From contig JAAWDZ010000029.1 in NCBI GenBank assembly GCA_022794015.1, forward strand, positions 58,146-122,145: 64,000 nt of DNA. The letters are read 5' to 3'. Of this stretch, positions 19,701-28,027 are shown in pieces. The notes under the pieces are model-generated. The model worked only from the letters and a program-made list of their open reading frames with translations. It did not search any database and was not told the DNA's origin. Position numbers and translations under genes: made by a program. Source of the DNA: Eubacterium sp. GTDB lineage: Bacteria; Bacillota; Clostridia; Lachnospirales; Lachnospiraceae. The stretch's first letter is position 1. Each line of letters starts with the position of its first letter.

Positions 19701-20251
19701 TAATCGCCTTTTTTCAGATTCCTGTCGGAGAATTCACCTGAATTACGTGCCAGTACGTAAACTGCCGTATCTGTGCCTGCAGCTACTGCATCCACGTCTG
19801 CCGCTACATATGCGCCCTCGTCGAAAATAGCAGAAGCGCCCATGCCGCTGCCGCTGCCGCCGTTTTTCTGCCATTCCTCTTTCTTTGCGTTGAGAAAAGA
19901 TTCGTTTACAATGTCGTAGCCCGCATCTTTAAATGCACTGAGCACATCCCATTTTGCGCTTGCTTTTGGATTCGTGCTTCCGGAACCGGTACCGCCTTTC
20001 ACTGTTCCGTAAGTACCAACGCCGTAAAGAGCGATTTTACCGCTTTTTTTCATTGGAAGAGCGCTGTTCTGGTTGTCTAAAAGCACCATGCCTTCTGCGG
20101 CGGCAGCCTGTGCGATGGCGTTGTTTCTCTCCTCCCTCTCCAGACTCTCAGTTTCACTGGTCCCGGCTGCCATTGCCGGTGCAACGCCTGTGATAACCAG
20201 TGTGGCAGCCATTGATAATGACAATGCTGATCTTACAATTTTGTTTCTCAT
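16790..20251 (-). CDS. Secreted GH3 beta-glucosidase, permuted order, coiled-coil stalk and BIG2-like C-terminus
   Basis: 1153 residues with a signal peptide (about 1-28, AMA cleavage) and AAAGGAGG upstream. Like the GH3 at 7221 it has the inverted arrangement: GH3 C-terminal domain (about 45-320; AEGMVLLDNQNSALPM, FGYGLSY), Fn3-like region (about 325-450), then the catalytic barrel (about 610-990) with LADGPAGLR, KHFAFNNQEADR and the predicted nucleophile Asp930 in VMTDWGS. Unusual for the family is a heptad-rich coiled coil (about 1005-1085) followed by a Lys-rich BIG2-like module (1086-1153), which could hold the enzyme off the wall as a stalk. It is divergent from the AraC regulator at 20630, a likely controller (inference). 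It lacks the accessory CBM and ConA-like domains of the other GH3. Confidence 0.93.
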   Translation of the reverse strand: MRNKIVRSALSLSMAATLVITGVAPAMAAGTSETESLEREERNNAIAQAAAAEGMVLLDNQNSALPMKKSGKIALYGVGTYGTVKGGTGSGSTNPKASAKWDVLSAFKDAGYDIVNESFLNAKKEEWQKNGGSGSGMGASAIFDEGAYVAADVDAVAAGTDTAVYVLARNSGEFSDRNLKKGDYYLYDSEAANLALLGEKFENVIVVLNVGGIVDTNFYHGLSSEKKTTEVIKDGTEVSLEKIEGLDALFLMSQGGLEGGNALVKVLNGTVTPSGKLTDTWAINYKDYPSSENFSNLQLNEAEPWSGETLEEIYNDDIYVGYRYFDTYGVDVAYPFGYGLSYTDFAIDVKSVSADEEKVTVQAAVTNRGSADGKEVVEVYFSAPQGKLDKPFQELAAYKKVAVKAGATENVTISFDTTDMSSYDESTDAYIMEKGDYIIRVGNSSRNTAEAGTITLDADAVTEQYRNNLGVTRDELINGTYTEGAVLNNTYKKETVEGWWGPQEVWVGTPHYDAKTKFDIMTGSSNGIDVTPDGITASHSTAALRASNIKASAMPDYTDGEITTYVSEDAASDSAKYLAKGGASAFRQEGTEKTEKVKAVKDATLLDVALGKISVEELVANMSNLELCDLVEGGTYAGLSSDSEGQGPMIGSQADSVPGAAGETTKNLYNTRYIPNIVLADGPAGLRVTPNFTTYTKVAATAAFDASKTYYTMELVETNGWFGPTLTEKYTKATVTAADFAQKLKEGNGLYTAQDYYQYCTAFPIGTLLAQTWDIELIEQMGRAIGTEMLEYSVTSFLAPGMNIHRNPMCGRNFEYYSEDPLIAGMTAAYETKGVETLENGADSGVGVTLKHFAFNNQEADRNGSNSVVSERAAREIYLKGFEIAVRLSKPDYIMTSYNMVNGYAAFLNYGMNVEMLRNEWGFDGFVMTDWGSVGTFFGKDKDNKINVQAKLMYAGNDCEMPGGSVDSLMKGLEEGKDMRLGDLQRSAINMLNIIKKSAIFKKLQNTLMETNRDLQAELDKTKAEMNDKVNAANKQIDALNKELQNAKNQLANAVSSADLATAKQQVTALEKQLSNTLNQILTDSKKYTVKKGKSVKITAMAVNGKKIKFKSNKPKIAKVGKKGKITGVKKGTAKITITAGSASKTVTVTVKK

Positions 20252-20450
20252 ATTTTCCTCCTTTATTTTGGGTAGAGGCAGTGTTTAAACTATCTGATTC
20301 CATAATTCATATAACACTGTCTGAAATAAAAGCAAATGATACTCTGCCGATGTCCTTCTGTATTTAGAAAATTTTTCAGCCATGATCTGATTTACGAAAG
20401 TAAAAGCAGGACGCAGGAAAAAAATTCTAAAAACTGGCAGATAAATAAAT

Positions 20451-20479
20451 TTGCCACCCCATTATTATTGTATTATAAT
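20451..20479 (+). promoter_or_regulatory. Probable promoter of the AraC-type regulator
   Basis: TTGCCA (20451-20456), 17-bp spacer, TATAAT (20474-20479), in the 378-bp gap 20252-20629 between the divergent GH3 and regulator genes. The rest of the gap is AT-rich leader sequence in which I see no further gene. Confidence 0.65.
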
Positions 20480-20629
20480 TTTATCAGAAAAATGAGGATA
20501 ATTATATAACATATTTGCGAATAAGTATTTTGTTTCTGCGCGTTATGGCGTATATGCACAAATAAATCTTGCTGTTATCAGTTATCTTTTCTGAAATAAC
20601 CAAAATACCTGGAAAGGAGTTCCTTTTTT

Positions 20630-21391
20630 ATGAAAAAGTTATCTAACAATGAAAACCAGTTGGAAATGATTATGAAAGAAAATATTCAGAAAATTGAACA
20701 CTGGTCTATGGAATTTATGACGGATTCATGTGACCATGTTCTTCGTGAGATATCAGATTATCTGGTTTTTTTAGAAGAAAATTACGGATGCTGCAACAAT
20801 TTACTTCTGATGCAGTTTCTTGTGGAATTTATATCCAATATCAAAATGATTCTGCGGAAGGAATATCAGGCATCTTTGTCTGATTTTCTGACCGATCATG
20901 AATTGATGGATCTTTTTGGCCGCAGTATACGTTCCGGAACCGACATGAAAAACTGGCTTCAGAATTTTTCAGCGCACCTTGCCCCATATCGGAAACGCAG
21001 GGAATCCTCGTCTGCGTTTGCCGTTGAAGATGTAAAGAGATACATCAAAGACAATCTGCGGAACAATTTTACAAGAAAGGAGCTTGCAGATCTGGTACAT
21101 ATACATCCGGATCATTTGTCTCATGTTTTCCGAAACCAGACAGGGATCAGTATTCGGGAATATGTGACAAACAAGAGGATTTCATATGCAAAATTTCTTT
21201 TGTGCCACACAAATTTGTATATATCAAAAGTGGCTTTAGAATGTGGATATGAAAATGCGGCATATTTTTCCAAAATATTCAGGAAAAGTACCGGAATGAC
21301 ACCGAAAGAATTTAAAAAGTCGGCTTCCGGCGAATTATCTGCAAATATAGAATCCGCACTGACCGGGGAAATCAAAGAGGATAAATTTTAA
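20630..21391 (+). CDS. AraC-family transcriptional regulator
   Basis: 253 residues; GGAAAGGAG upstream of the ATG. The N-terminal part (about 1-130) is helical with no recognised sugar-binding cupin. The C-terminal AraC/XylS double helix-turn-helix (about 143-240) has YVTNKRISYAKFLL and the closing signature CGYENAAYFSKIFRKSTGMTPKEF. There is no receiver domain, so it is not a two-component regulator. Divergent transcription from the GH3 gene across a 378-bp gap suggests it governs that gene; the fab operon begins just downstream but has its own consensus promoter. The inducer cannot be read from the sequence. Confidence 0.9.
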   Translation: MKKLSNNENQLEMIMKENIQKIEHWSMEFMTDSCDHVLREISDYLVFLEENYGCCNNLLLMQFLVEFISNIKMILRKEYQASLSDFLTDHELMDLFGRSIRSGTDMKNWLQNFSAHLAPYRKRRESSSAFAVEDVKRYIKDNLRNNFTRKELADLVHIHPDHLSHVFRNQTGISIREYVTNKRISYAKFLLCHTNLYISKVALECGYENAAYFSKIFRKSTGMTPKEFKKSASGELSANIESALTGEIKEDKF

Positions 21392-21414
21392 AGAGAATAA
21401 ATTAGTAAAAACCG

Positions 21415-21443
21415 TTGACAAATCTTTCCTGTCGTATTATACT
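21415..21443 (+). promoter_or_regulatory. Consensus sigma-A promoter of the fab operon
   Basis: TTGACA (21415-21420), exactly 17 bp, TATACT (21438-21443). The first base of the operator at 21443 is the last base of the -10, so a bound repressor would cover the transcription start. Confidence 0.88.
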
Positions 21444-21487
21444 TTGCCCATCAAATATTTTGCCTATCAAAATATTTGATGGGCAAA
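21443..21487 (+). promoter_or_regulatory. FabT-like operator: three 13-bp boxes spaced exactly 16 bp
   Basis: Three copies of TTTG-N5-CAAA: TTTGCCCATCAAA (21443-21455), TTTGCCTATCAAA (21459-21471) and TTTGATGGGCAAA (21475-21487), starting 16 bp apart. The outer boxes are mutual reverse complements, so the whole 45 bp is an inverted repeat with perfect 20-bp arms and a 5-bp centre. Known FabT sites have the same TTTGA-N3-TCAAA layout. The operon ends with a FabT-like MarR gene, so autoregulation by acyl-ACP-bound FabT is the natural reading (inference). Confidence 0.85.
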
Positions 21488-21525
21488 GTAATACTTAAAA
21501 TATCAAAAATCAAAAGGAGAAGACC

Positions 21526-21759
21526 ATGTTAGAGAAAGTAAAAGAAATTATTGCAGAACAGTTGAATATCAGTGAGAGTGAAATCAGCCCGGAAAGTAAT
21601 TTCAAAGATGATTTGGGTGCGGATTCCCTGGATTTATTTGAATTGGTTATGAGCTTGGAGGAAGAGTATGAAATCGAGATTCCGTCAGAGGATCTGGAAA
21701 AGATTGCGACAGTAAATGACGTTATGGAATACTTAAATGCAAAAGGTGTGGAAAATTAG
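21526..21759 (+). CDS. acpP: Acyl carrier protein
   Basis: 77-residue acidic helical protein that carries acyl chains on a 4'-phosphopantetheine arm during fatty acid synthesis in the cytoplasm. The attachment motif [10 protein letters not shown] is intact, with the modified serine at Ser34. Length and the closing segment [10 protein letters not shown] are typical. AAAAGGAGAAG precedes the ATG. First gene of the fab operon, 38 bp after the three-box operator; fabK begins one base after its stop. Confidence 0.97.
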   Translation: MLEKVKEIIAEQLNISESEISPESNFKDDLGADSLDLFELVMSLEEEYEIEIPSEDLEKIATVNDVMEYLNAKGVEN

Positions 21760-21760
21760 G

Positions 21761-22690
21761 ATGAAAACCGAGATTACAGAATTGCTTGGAATAAAATACC
21801 CGGTTATACAGGGTGGTATGGCATGGGTTGCAGAATATCATCTGGCCGCCGCAGTATCGGCTGCAGGCGGTTTCGGCATTATCGGAGCAGCCAGTGCGCC
21901 GCCCGAAATCGTCCGGGAACAGATACGTAAGGTAAAGGAACTGACTGATCGGCCGTTTGGCGTTAATGTCATGCTGATGAATCCCAATGCGGCGGATGTT
22001 GCCAAAGTTGTCGTAGAAGAAGGCGTAAAAGCCGTTACAACCGGCGCCGGCAACCCTGCCGCATACATTGGAATGTGGAAAGAAGCCGGAATCAAAGTCA
22101 TTCCTGTCGTAGCAAGCGTAGCAATGGCGCGGATGATGGAAAAAGCAGGTGCAAACGCAGTTGTGGCAGAGGGGACGGAATCCGGCGGGCATATCGGCTC
22201 TGCAACGACGATGACATTGGTTCCGCAGGTAGCAGACGCCGTAAAAATTCCGGTGATTGCTGCGGGAGGAATCGCTGACGGCAGGGGTGTTGCAGCGGCG
22301 ATGATGCTTGGGGCAAAAGCAGTGCAGATGGGCACCCGCTTTATAGTGGCAAAGGAATCCATCGTGCATGATAATTATAAAGAACGCGTGATCAGGGCGA
22401 AGGATATTGATTCTGAAGTGACCGGCAGAAGCACCGGACATCCAATTCGTGTCTTGCGTAACAAAATGACCAGGGAATACTTAAAGATGGAAGCAGACGG
22501 CGTTTCTTTAGAAGAATTAGAGGTACTGACTTTAGGGTCGCTGCGCAAGGCTGTCATGGACGGCGACGTGGTAAACGGAAGCCTGATGGCAGGACAGATT
22601 GCAGGGCTGGTGAAGAAAGAGCAGACCTGTCAGGAGATAATAGAAGAAATTATGCAGGAGGCAGAAGCGTTGCTGCACGGCGATAAATAG
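21761..22690 (+). CDS. fabK: Enoyl-ACP reductase II (FMN-dependent)
   Basis: 309-residue TIM-barrel flavoprotein of the FabK/nitronate monooxygenase family, which carries out the final reduction of each elongation cycle with NAD(P)H. Seen: N-terminal LGIKYPVIQGGMAWVAE, glycine-rich FMN/phosphate-binding segments AGNPAAY, EGTESGGHIG and VIAAGGIADGRGVAAAM, and the late MGTRF. The ATG at 21761 directly follows the acpP stop (GG-ATG); an upstream in-frame ATG at 21737 lies inside acpP and is less likely. FabK replaces the triclosan-sensitive FabI in many Firmicutes, and no fabI is seen in the window. Confidence 0.95.
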   Translation: MKTEITELLGIKYPVIQGGMAWVAEYHLAAAVSAAGGFGIIGAASAPPEIVREQIRKVKELTDRPFGVNVMLMNPNAADVAKVVVEEGVKAVTTGAGNPAAYIGMWKEAGIKVIPVVASVAMARMMEKAGANAVVAEGTESGGHIGSATTMTLVPQVADAVKIPVIAAGGIADGRGVAAAMMLGAKAVQMGTRFIVAKESIVHDNYKERVIRAKDIDSEVTGRSTGHPIRVLRNKMTREYLKMEADGVSLEELEVLTLGSLRKAVMDGDVVNGSLMAGQIAGLVKKEQTCQEIIEEIMQEAEALLHGDK

Positions 22691-22778
22691 CAGCAGAAAA
22701 TAATGGAATGCTGCCATTTGGCGGCGAAAAAGACGTATCGCTGCCCGTATGGCAGGCAGTGAAGAAAGGCAGGTAAAC

Positions 22779-23693
22779 ATGGGTAAGCTGGTATTTATGT
22801 TTCCGGGACAGGGTTCACAGTATGTGGGAATGGGAAAGGAATTTTACGACACGATCCCAGTATGCAGAGAGGTTTATGAACTGGCGCACAAAGCAACGGG
22901 ACTGGATGTTGCGAAGCTTTGCTTTGAGGAAAACGAGCAGATTCATATTACAGAATATACACAGATTGCAATGCTTGCAACAGAAGCTGCAATTTTTGCT
23001 GCATTAAAAGAAAAAGGCTTTACGCCGGATATTACAGCGGGATTGAGCCTGGGAGAATACGGCGCTCTGATTGCATCTGGCGTTATGAGTATGGAGGACG
23101 CATTTGCCGTTATCCGCAAGCGCGGAATTTATATGCAGAATGCCGTACCGACAGGCGGCGCAATGAGCGCGGTATTGGGTTTAGATGCCGCTGTTATTGA
23201 AGATGTATGTGCAAAAACAGAAGGAATCGTTTCCATTGCCAATTATAACTGCCCCGGACAGATTGTGATTACCGGAGAAAAAGCGGCTGTAGATGCCGCG
23301 GGAGAAGCGTTGAAGGAAGCGGGGGCAAAGCGCATTGTACCTCTTAAAGTAAGCGGACCGTTCCATTCACCGATGCTGGTTCATGCCGGGGAACAGCTTG
23401 CAGAGGCGCTGCAAAGCGTAGAAATTGCAGCTGATTTTATTCCTTATGTGGCAAACGTGACGGCAGATTATGTGACAGACGTTTCTGATGTGAAGCCTTT
23501 ATTGGAAAAGCAGGTGGCGTCAAGCGTCCGTTGGCAGCAGACAATTGAGCGTTTGATTGCGGACGATGCAGATACTTTTGTGGAAATCGGGCCGGGCAAA
23601 ACGCTGAGCGGATTTATGCGCAAAATAAACCGAAACGTAGCGGTACGCAATATCGACAAGCTGGAGGATTTTTTAAACTATGTTGAAGGGTAA
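22779..23693 (+). CDS. fabD: Malonyl-CoA:ACP transacylase
   Basis: 304 residues from the ATG at 22779 (MGKLVFMFPGQGSQYVGMG), preferred over an in-frame upstream ATG because the family starts with this motif and AAAGGCAGG is close. It transfers malonyl from CoA to ACP. The catalytic serine is Ser90 in GLSLGEYGAL, and the catalytic His lies in GPFHSPML. The 88-bp gap after fabK contains short inverted repeats around CTGCC/GGCAG. The 3' end overlaps fabG by 14 bp, indicating coupled translation. Confidence 0.96.
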   Translation: MGKLVFMFPGQGSQYVGMGKEFYDTIPVCREVYELAHKATGLDVAKLCFEENEQIHITEYTQIAMLATEAAIFAALKEKGFTPDITAGLSLGEYGALIASGVMSMEDAFAVIRKRGIYMQNAVPTGGAMSAVLGLDAAVIEDVCAKTEGIVSIANYNCPGQIVITGEKAAVDAAGEALKEAGAKRIVPLKVSGPFHSPMLVHAGEQLAEALQSVEIAADFIPYVANVTADYVTDVSDVKPLLEKQVASSVRWQQTIERLIADDADTFVEIGPGKTLSGFMRKINRNVAVRNIDKLEDFLNYVEG

Positions 23694-24420
23694 AATTGCA
23701 CTTGTGACCGGTGCAAGCCGGGGGATTGGGGCAGAAATTGCAAAAGCTCTGGCAGCAGAGGGCGCACAGGTCATTATAAACTATAACGGATCCAGGGATA
23801 AAGCACAGGCTGTGTCAGACGAAATCAAAGAGGCGGGAGGAGAAGCAGAGATTTACCAGTGCTGCATTTCCGATTATACAGCCTGCGGAGAAATGATAAA
23901 GGAACTCATTGAAAAATACGGACGGATTGATATTTTGGTGAATAATGCGGGTATTACCCGTGACGGACTTCTGATGAAAATGTCTGAAGAAGATTTTGAC
24001 GTTGTGATTGATACGAATTTAAAAGGGGCGTTTAACACCATACGGCATATGTCCCGTTGGTTCTTAAAACAGAAAAGTGGAAAAATCATCAATATTTCTT
24101 CTGTTTCCGGTATTCTGGGAAATGCGGGGCAGGCAAACTATTCCGCCAGCAAGGCAGGCATTATCGGCCTTACAAAAAGTGTGGCCAGAGAGTTGGCTTC
24201 CCGCGGCATCCACGCCAACGCAATTGCTCCCGGATTTATTGCAACAGATATGACAGACGCCATGCCGCAGGCGGCAAAAGACAAATTGACCGAAGAGATT
24301 CCGCTAAAAAGGATAGGTACGCCGAAGAATATTGCAGATATGGCAGTTTTTCTGGCATCTGAAAAATCGGACTATATTACCGGGCAGGTGTTTGCCGTAG
24401 ACGGCGGCATGTCGATTTAG
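23680..24420 (+). CDS. fabG: 3-oxoacyl-ACP reductase
   Basis: 246-residue short-chain dehydrogenase that reduces 3-oxoacyl-ACP with NADPH. Seen: Rossmann motif VTGASRGIG at the N-terminus, NNAGITRDGLLMKM, catalytic Ser in ISSVSG and the YSASK active-site motif, and the C-terminal YITGQVFAVDGGM. Length is typical. The start overlaps the end of fabD by 14 bp, and fabF follows after 48 bp with its own GAGGAAA ribosome site. Confidence 0.96.
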   Translation: MLKGKIALVTGASRGIGAEIAKALAAEGAQVIINYNGSRDKAQAVSDEIKEAGGEAEIYQCCISDYTACGEMIKELIEKYGRIDILVNNAGITRDGLLMKMSEEDFDVVIDTNLKGAFNTIRHMSRWFLKQKSGKIINISSVSGILGNAGQANYSASKAGIIGLTKSVARELASRGIHANAIAPGFIATDMTDAMPQAAKDKLTEEIPLKRIGTPKNIADMAVFLASEKSDYITGQVFAVDGGMSI

Positions 24421-24468
24421 AAGATTTGGGCAATGTCGTGCGAAACCGCATGAGAAAGCGAGGAAATT

Positions 24469-25704
24469 ATGAGCAGAAGAGTTGTAGTAACAGGAATGGG
24501 CGCAATCACCCCGATTGGGCTTAGCACAGAAGAATTCTGGCAGTCCGTAAAGGAAGGAAAAACCGGATTTGCGCCGGTTACCAGATTTGATACAGACGGA
24601 TATAAGTGCCACATTGCTGCAGAGGTAAAAGGCTTTGAGGGCAAAAATTTTATGGATTTTAAAGCGGCTAAGCGTATGGAACTGTTTTCCCAGTACGCGG
24701 TTGCTGCTACGAAGGAAGCCTTTGCGGATGCCGGACTTGATATGGAAAAAGAGGATCCGTACCGTGTGGGTACTGCAATCGGATCCGGCATTGGAAGCCT
24801 GCAGGCAATGGAGCGTGAACATAAAAAACTTTTAGAAAAAGGACCGAACCGCATTAATCCGCTGTTGGTGCCGCTTATGATCTGTAATATGGCTGCCGGC
24901 AACGTTTCCATCCAGTTTGGTTTCAAGGGCAAGAGCATCAATTGCGTAACTGCCTGTGCAACCGGAACCAATACGATTGGCGAGGCATTCCGCGCCATTC
25001 AGTACGGCGAAGCGGATGTTATGGCGGCAGGCGGCTGCGAAGCGTCTGTTACACCGATTGGAATTGGCGGCTTTACTGCGCTGACGGCGTTGTCTACTGT
25101 GGACGATCCCAAGACATGTTCCCTTCCGTTCGATAAGAACAGAAGCGGATTTGTCATGGGAGAAGGCGCTGCTGTCGTGATGCTTGAGGAATTAGAGCAT
25201 GCAAAAGCCAGAGGGGCAAAAATTTATGCGGAAGTAGTCGGATATGGATGCTCTTCCGATGCCTACCATATTACATCACCGGAAGAAAGCGGAGCAGGAG
25301 CAGCGCGGGCCATGGTAAACGCCATGGAGGATGCGGGTGTGAAACCGGAAGATGTGCCTTATATCAACGCGCACGGTACAGCGACGCATCATAACGATTT
25401 GTTTGAAACAAGGGCGATTAAGCTGGCGTTTGGCGAGCATGCGAAGAACCTTAAGATCAATTCTACAAAGTCTATGGTAGGGCATCTGCTTGGTGCAGCA
25501 GGAGCAATTGAGTTTGTGGCCTGCGTAAAGGAACTGGAAGAAGGGTATCTGCACCGTACGGTAGGTTATACGACGCCGGATGAAGAGCTGGATCTGGATT
25601 ACTGCAAAGAAGCCGTAACGGGAGATTTTGAATATGCGCTGAGTAATTCCCTGGGCTTTGGAGGACATAATGCGAGTATTCTTTTGAAAAGGTATGCGGA
25701 GTAG
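24469..25704 (+). CDS. fabF: 3-oxoacyl-ACP synthase II
   Basis: 411-residue condensing enzyme that elongates acyl-ACP with malonyl-ACP. The Cys-His-His triad is complete: Cys163 in VTACATGTN, His in INAHGTATHHND and His in KSMVGHLLGAAGA. It starts with RRVVVTGMGAITPIG and ends with SLGFGGHNASILLKRY, both diagnostic. Next gene is fabZ after an unusual 176-bp gap where many related operons have accB. Confidence 0.97.
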   Translation: MSRRVVVTGMGAITPIGLSTEEFWQSVKEGKTGFAPVTRFDTDGYKCHIAAEVKGFEGKNFMDFKAAKRMELFSQYAVAATKEAFADAGLDMEKEDPYRVGTAIGSGIGSLQAMEREHKKLLEKGPNRINPLLVPLMICNMAAGNVSIQFGFKGKSINCVTACATGTNTIGEAFRAIQYGEADVMAAGGCEASVTPIGIGGFTALTALSTVDDPKTCSLPFDKNRSGFVMGEGAAVVMLEELEHAKARGAKIYAEVVGYGCSSDAYHITSPEESGAGAARAMVNAMEDAGVKPEDVPYINAHGTATHHNDLFETRAIKLAFGEHAKNLKINSTKSMVGHLLGAAGAIEFVACVKELEEGYLHRTVGYTTPDEELDLDYCKEAVTGDFEYALSNSLGFGGHNASILLKRYAE

Positions 25705-25880
25705 GTTTTCAATTTGGAAAACTTTGTTTTCGAACAGTTTCCCCCGTTTTAAAGCACAGTGATTCCCTTCCCGTCCGCATCCCCTGGCCTCTGTGTGACG
25801 CATGCTTACCAAAACCTGAACTTATGATACCATCCATTTACGATATCTTAACACAAACTTGAGAGTGAGGAGCACATATT
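25705..25880 (+). other. 176-bp gap between fabF and fabZ without accB
   Basis: No open frame of note and no match to the biotinyl motif (MKM) of AccB is seen in either strand. The sequence is less purine-biased than the flanking genes and ends with the fabZ ribosome site (GTGAGGAG). It is by far the longest spacer in the operon, which fits loss of accB (and accC further down) relative to the common order. Inference only. Confidence 0.5.
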
Positions 25881-26318
25881 ATGTCATTGTTGAATACGAA
25901 ACAGATTATGGAGATTATCCCGCACCGCCAGCCCTTCCTGCTGGTCGATACGATCGAAGAACTGGAGCCAGGCATAAGGGCGGTTGGGAAGAAATGCGTC
26001 AGTTATAACGAGCCTTTTTTTTCAGGACATTTTCCGAAAGAGCCGGTGATGCCGGGAGTTCTGATTATTGAGGCGATGGCGCAGGCGGGAGCAGTTGCCA
26101 TTTTGAGTAAGCCGGAGAATAAAGGGAGGACAGCGTATTTTGCAGGAATCAGTCAGGCAAAATTCAAACAGAAGGTAATTCCGGGAGATGTACTGACTTT
26201 GGAGCTTGAAATTATTAAGGAAAAAGGGCCGATTGGAATCGGAAGAGGAACCGCGAAGATAGATGGCAGGCTTGTGGCATCTGCGGAACTGACATTTGCG
26301 ATTGGAAGTGGAGAATAA
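25881..26318 (+). CDS. fabZ: 3-hydroxyacyl-ACP dehydratase
   Basis: 145-residue hot-dog fold enzyme that dehydrates 3-hydroxyacyl-ACP to trans-2-enoyl-ACP. Seen: N-terminal [15 protein letters not shown], catalytic His50 in [15 protein letters not shown], and the catalytic Glu in IIEAMAQAG. Length and motif order are standard. GAGGAGC precedes the start; the fused carboxyltransferase gene begins 4 bp after its stop. Confidence 0.96.
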   Translation: MSLLNTKQIMEIIPHRQPFLLVDTIEELEPGIRAVGKKCVSYNEPFFSGHFPKEPVMPGVLIIEAMAQAGAVAILSKPENKGRTAYFAGISQAKFKQKVIPGDVLTLELEIIKEKGPIGIGRGTAKIDGRLVASAELTFAIGSGE

Positions 26319-26321
26319 ATT

Positions 26322-28010
26322 ATGGCATCGATATTGAAAAAAAAGAAATTTATAACGGTAAAAGATAAAGAGGCAGCAGATATTATCGTATGCCCTGCCT
26401 GTAAAAAGGAACTGGTGAAATCAGAAGTTGTAGCGAATAAATATGTTTGCTATGCCTGTGGCAGTTATTTCCGAGTACGGACAGGAAACCGGATTAAAAT
26501 GGTTGCGGATCAGAAGAGCTTTGAACCCTGGTTTGACGAGATGGAGTCAAAGAATCCGTTGGATTTTTCCGGTTACGGGGAGAAGATTGCCGCGGCGCAG
26601 GAGAAAACCGGACTGCATGAGGCAGTGACGGTCGGCAGAGCTAAAATTTACGGCGAGTCGGTTGTGCTTGGAATTTGTGATGCCAGATTTTTGATGAGCA
26701 GTATGGGGCATGTGGTCGGTGAAAAAATTGCGTCGGCGGTAGAGCGTGCAACGGAAGAACGGCTTCCGGTGATTTTGTTCTGCTGTTCGGGCGGCGCCAG
26801 GATGCAGGAAGGAATTATTTCTCTGATGCAGATGGCGAAAACTTCTGCAGCTTTGAAAAAACATTCCGATGCCGGGCTGTTGTATATTCCGGTGCTGACA
26901 GATCCCACGACCGGAGGCGTGACGGCGAGTTTTGCCATGTTAGGAGATATTATTTTAGCGGAACCAGGAGCTTTGATTGGTTTTGCAGGGCCCCGTGTCA
27001 TTGAGCAGACCATCGGTCAGAAGCTGCCGGAGGGCTTTCAGAGGGCAGAGTTCCAGTTAGAGCATGGGTTTGTGGACGCCATTGTGGAGCGTAAGGATCT
27101 AAAGAAGACATTATACAAGATTTTGAAAATGCACAGGCCAATAGAAGGCTATGCGAATTTTAATAATGAAGCGGACAGTAAATTTGTGCCCAGTGAGCTG
27201 ATGCGGGAGCGCAGTGTGAAAAGTCAGATGCTCAGCGCCTGGGAAAAGGTAAAAGCAGTTCGGGATACGAGACGTCTGGCATCTGTGGACTATATGGATG
27301 AAATTTTTGATGATTTTATGGAATTGCACGGCGACCGTCTGTTTCGGGACGATCCGGCGGTGGTGGGCGGTATTGCTGCGCTGGACGGACAGCCGGTTAC
27401 GGTGATCGGTGTGCACAAAGGACGCGATTTGAAGGACTGCATGCGGCATAATTACGGAATGCCTTCGCCGGAAGGATATCGCAAGGCGCTCCGTCTGATG
27501 AAAGAGGCAGAGAAATTTAACCGTCCGGTGATTTGTTTTGTCAATACTTCCGGCGCATTCTGCGGCATGGAAGCGGAAGAAGGCGGACAGGGGGAAGCGA
27601 TTGCCAGAAATCTTTATGAAATGTCCGGACTTACGGTGCCGGTTCTGTGTCTGATGATTGGCGAAGGCGGCAGCGGCGGCGCGCTCGCACTTGCAGTCGG
27701 CAATGAGGTATGGATGATGGAAAATGCGACATATTCGATTCTTTCACCAGAAGGTTTTGCTTCTATTCTCTGGAAAGACGGAAAACGGGCAAAGGAGGCC
27801 GCAGAAGTGATGAAGATTACTGCGCAGGATTTGTACCGTTTGCATGTTGTAGAAAAAATCATACCAGAGTATGGCGGAGCAAATCAGGAGGCTCTGCATG
27901 ATATTGCTATGTTTATGAAATTCCATATGCGTAAATTCCTGCAAAAATACAGCAAAATGGAAAGAGATGAATTGGCAAAATCACGTTACGAGAGGTTCCG
28001 GAGCTTTTAG
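26322..28010 (+). CDS. accDA: Fused acetyl-CoA carboxylase carboxyltransferase (beta + alpha)
   Basis: 562-residue single chain carrying both halves of the carboxyltransferase that makes malonyl-CoA from acetyl-CoA and carboxybiotin. The AccD half (about 1-285) starts with a zinc ribbon (Cys24, Cys27, Cys43, Cys46) and has [11 protein letters not shown] and [13 protein letters not shown]. The AccA half (about 300-562) has [25 protein letters not shown] and [15 protein letters not shown]. In most bacteria these are two genes; the junction lies near residue 295, with no sign of a frameshift artefact because the frame is continuous and both halves are complete. The biotin carboxyl carrier and biotin carboxylase genes are not in this window and must be elsewhere. 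Confidence 0.95.
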   Translation: MASILKKKKFITVKDKEAADIIVCPACKKELVKSEVVANKYVCYACGSYFRVRTGNRIKMVADQKSFEPWFDEMESKNPLDFSGYGEKIAAAQEKTGLHEAVTVGRAKIYGESVVLGICDARFLMSSMGHVVGEKIASAVERATEERLPVILFCCSGGARMQEGIISLMQMAKTSAALKKHSDAGLLYIPVLTDPTTGGVTASFAMLGDIILAEPGALIGFAGPRVIEQTIGQKLPEGFQRAEFQLEHGFVDAIVERKDLKKTLYKILKMHRPIEGYANFNNEADSKFVPSELMRERSVKSQMLSAWEKVKAVRDTRRLASVDYMDEIFDDFMELHGDRLFRDDPAVVGGIAALDGQPVTVIGVHKGRDLKDCMRHNYGMPSPEGYRKALRLMKEAEKFNRPVICFVNTSGAFCGMEAEEGGQGEAIARNLYEMSGLTVPVLCLMIGEGGSGGALALAVGNEVWMMENATYSILSPEGFASILWKDGKRAKEAAEVMKITAQDLYRLHVVEKIIPEYGGANQEALHDIAMFMKFHMRKFLQKYSKMERDELAKSRYERFRSF

Positions 28011-28027
28011 TATAGGAGTAGAGATTG

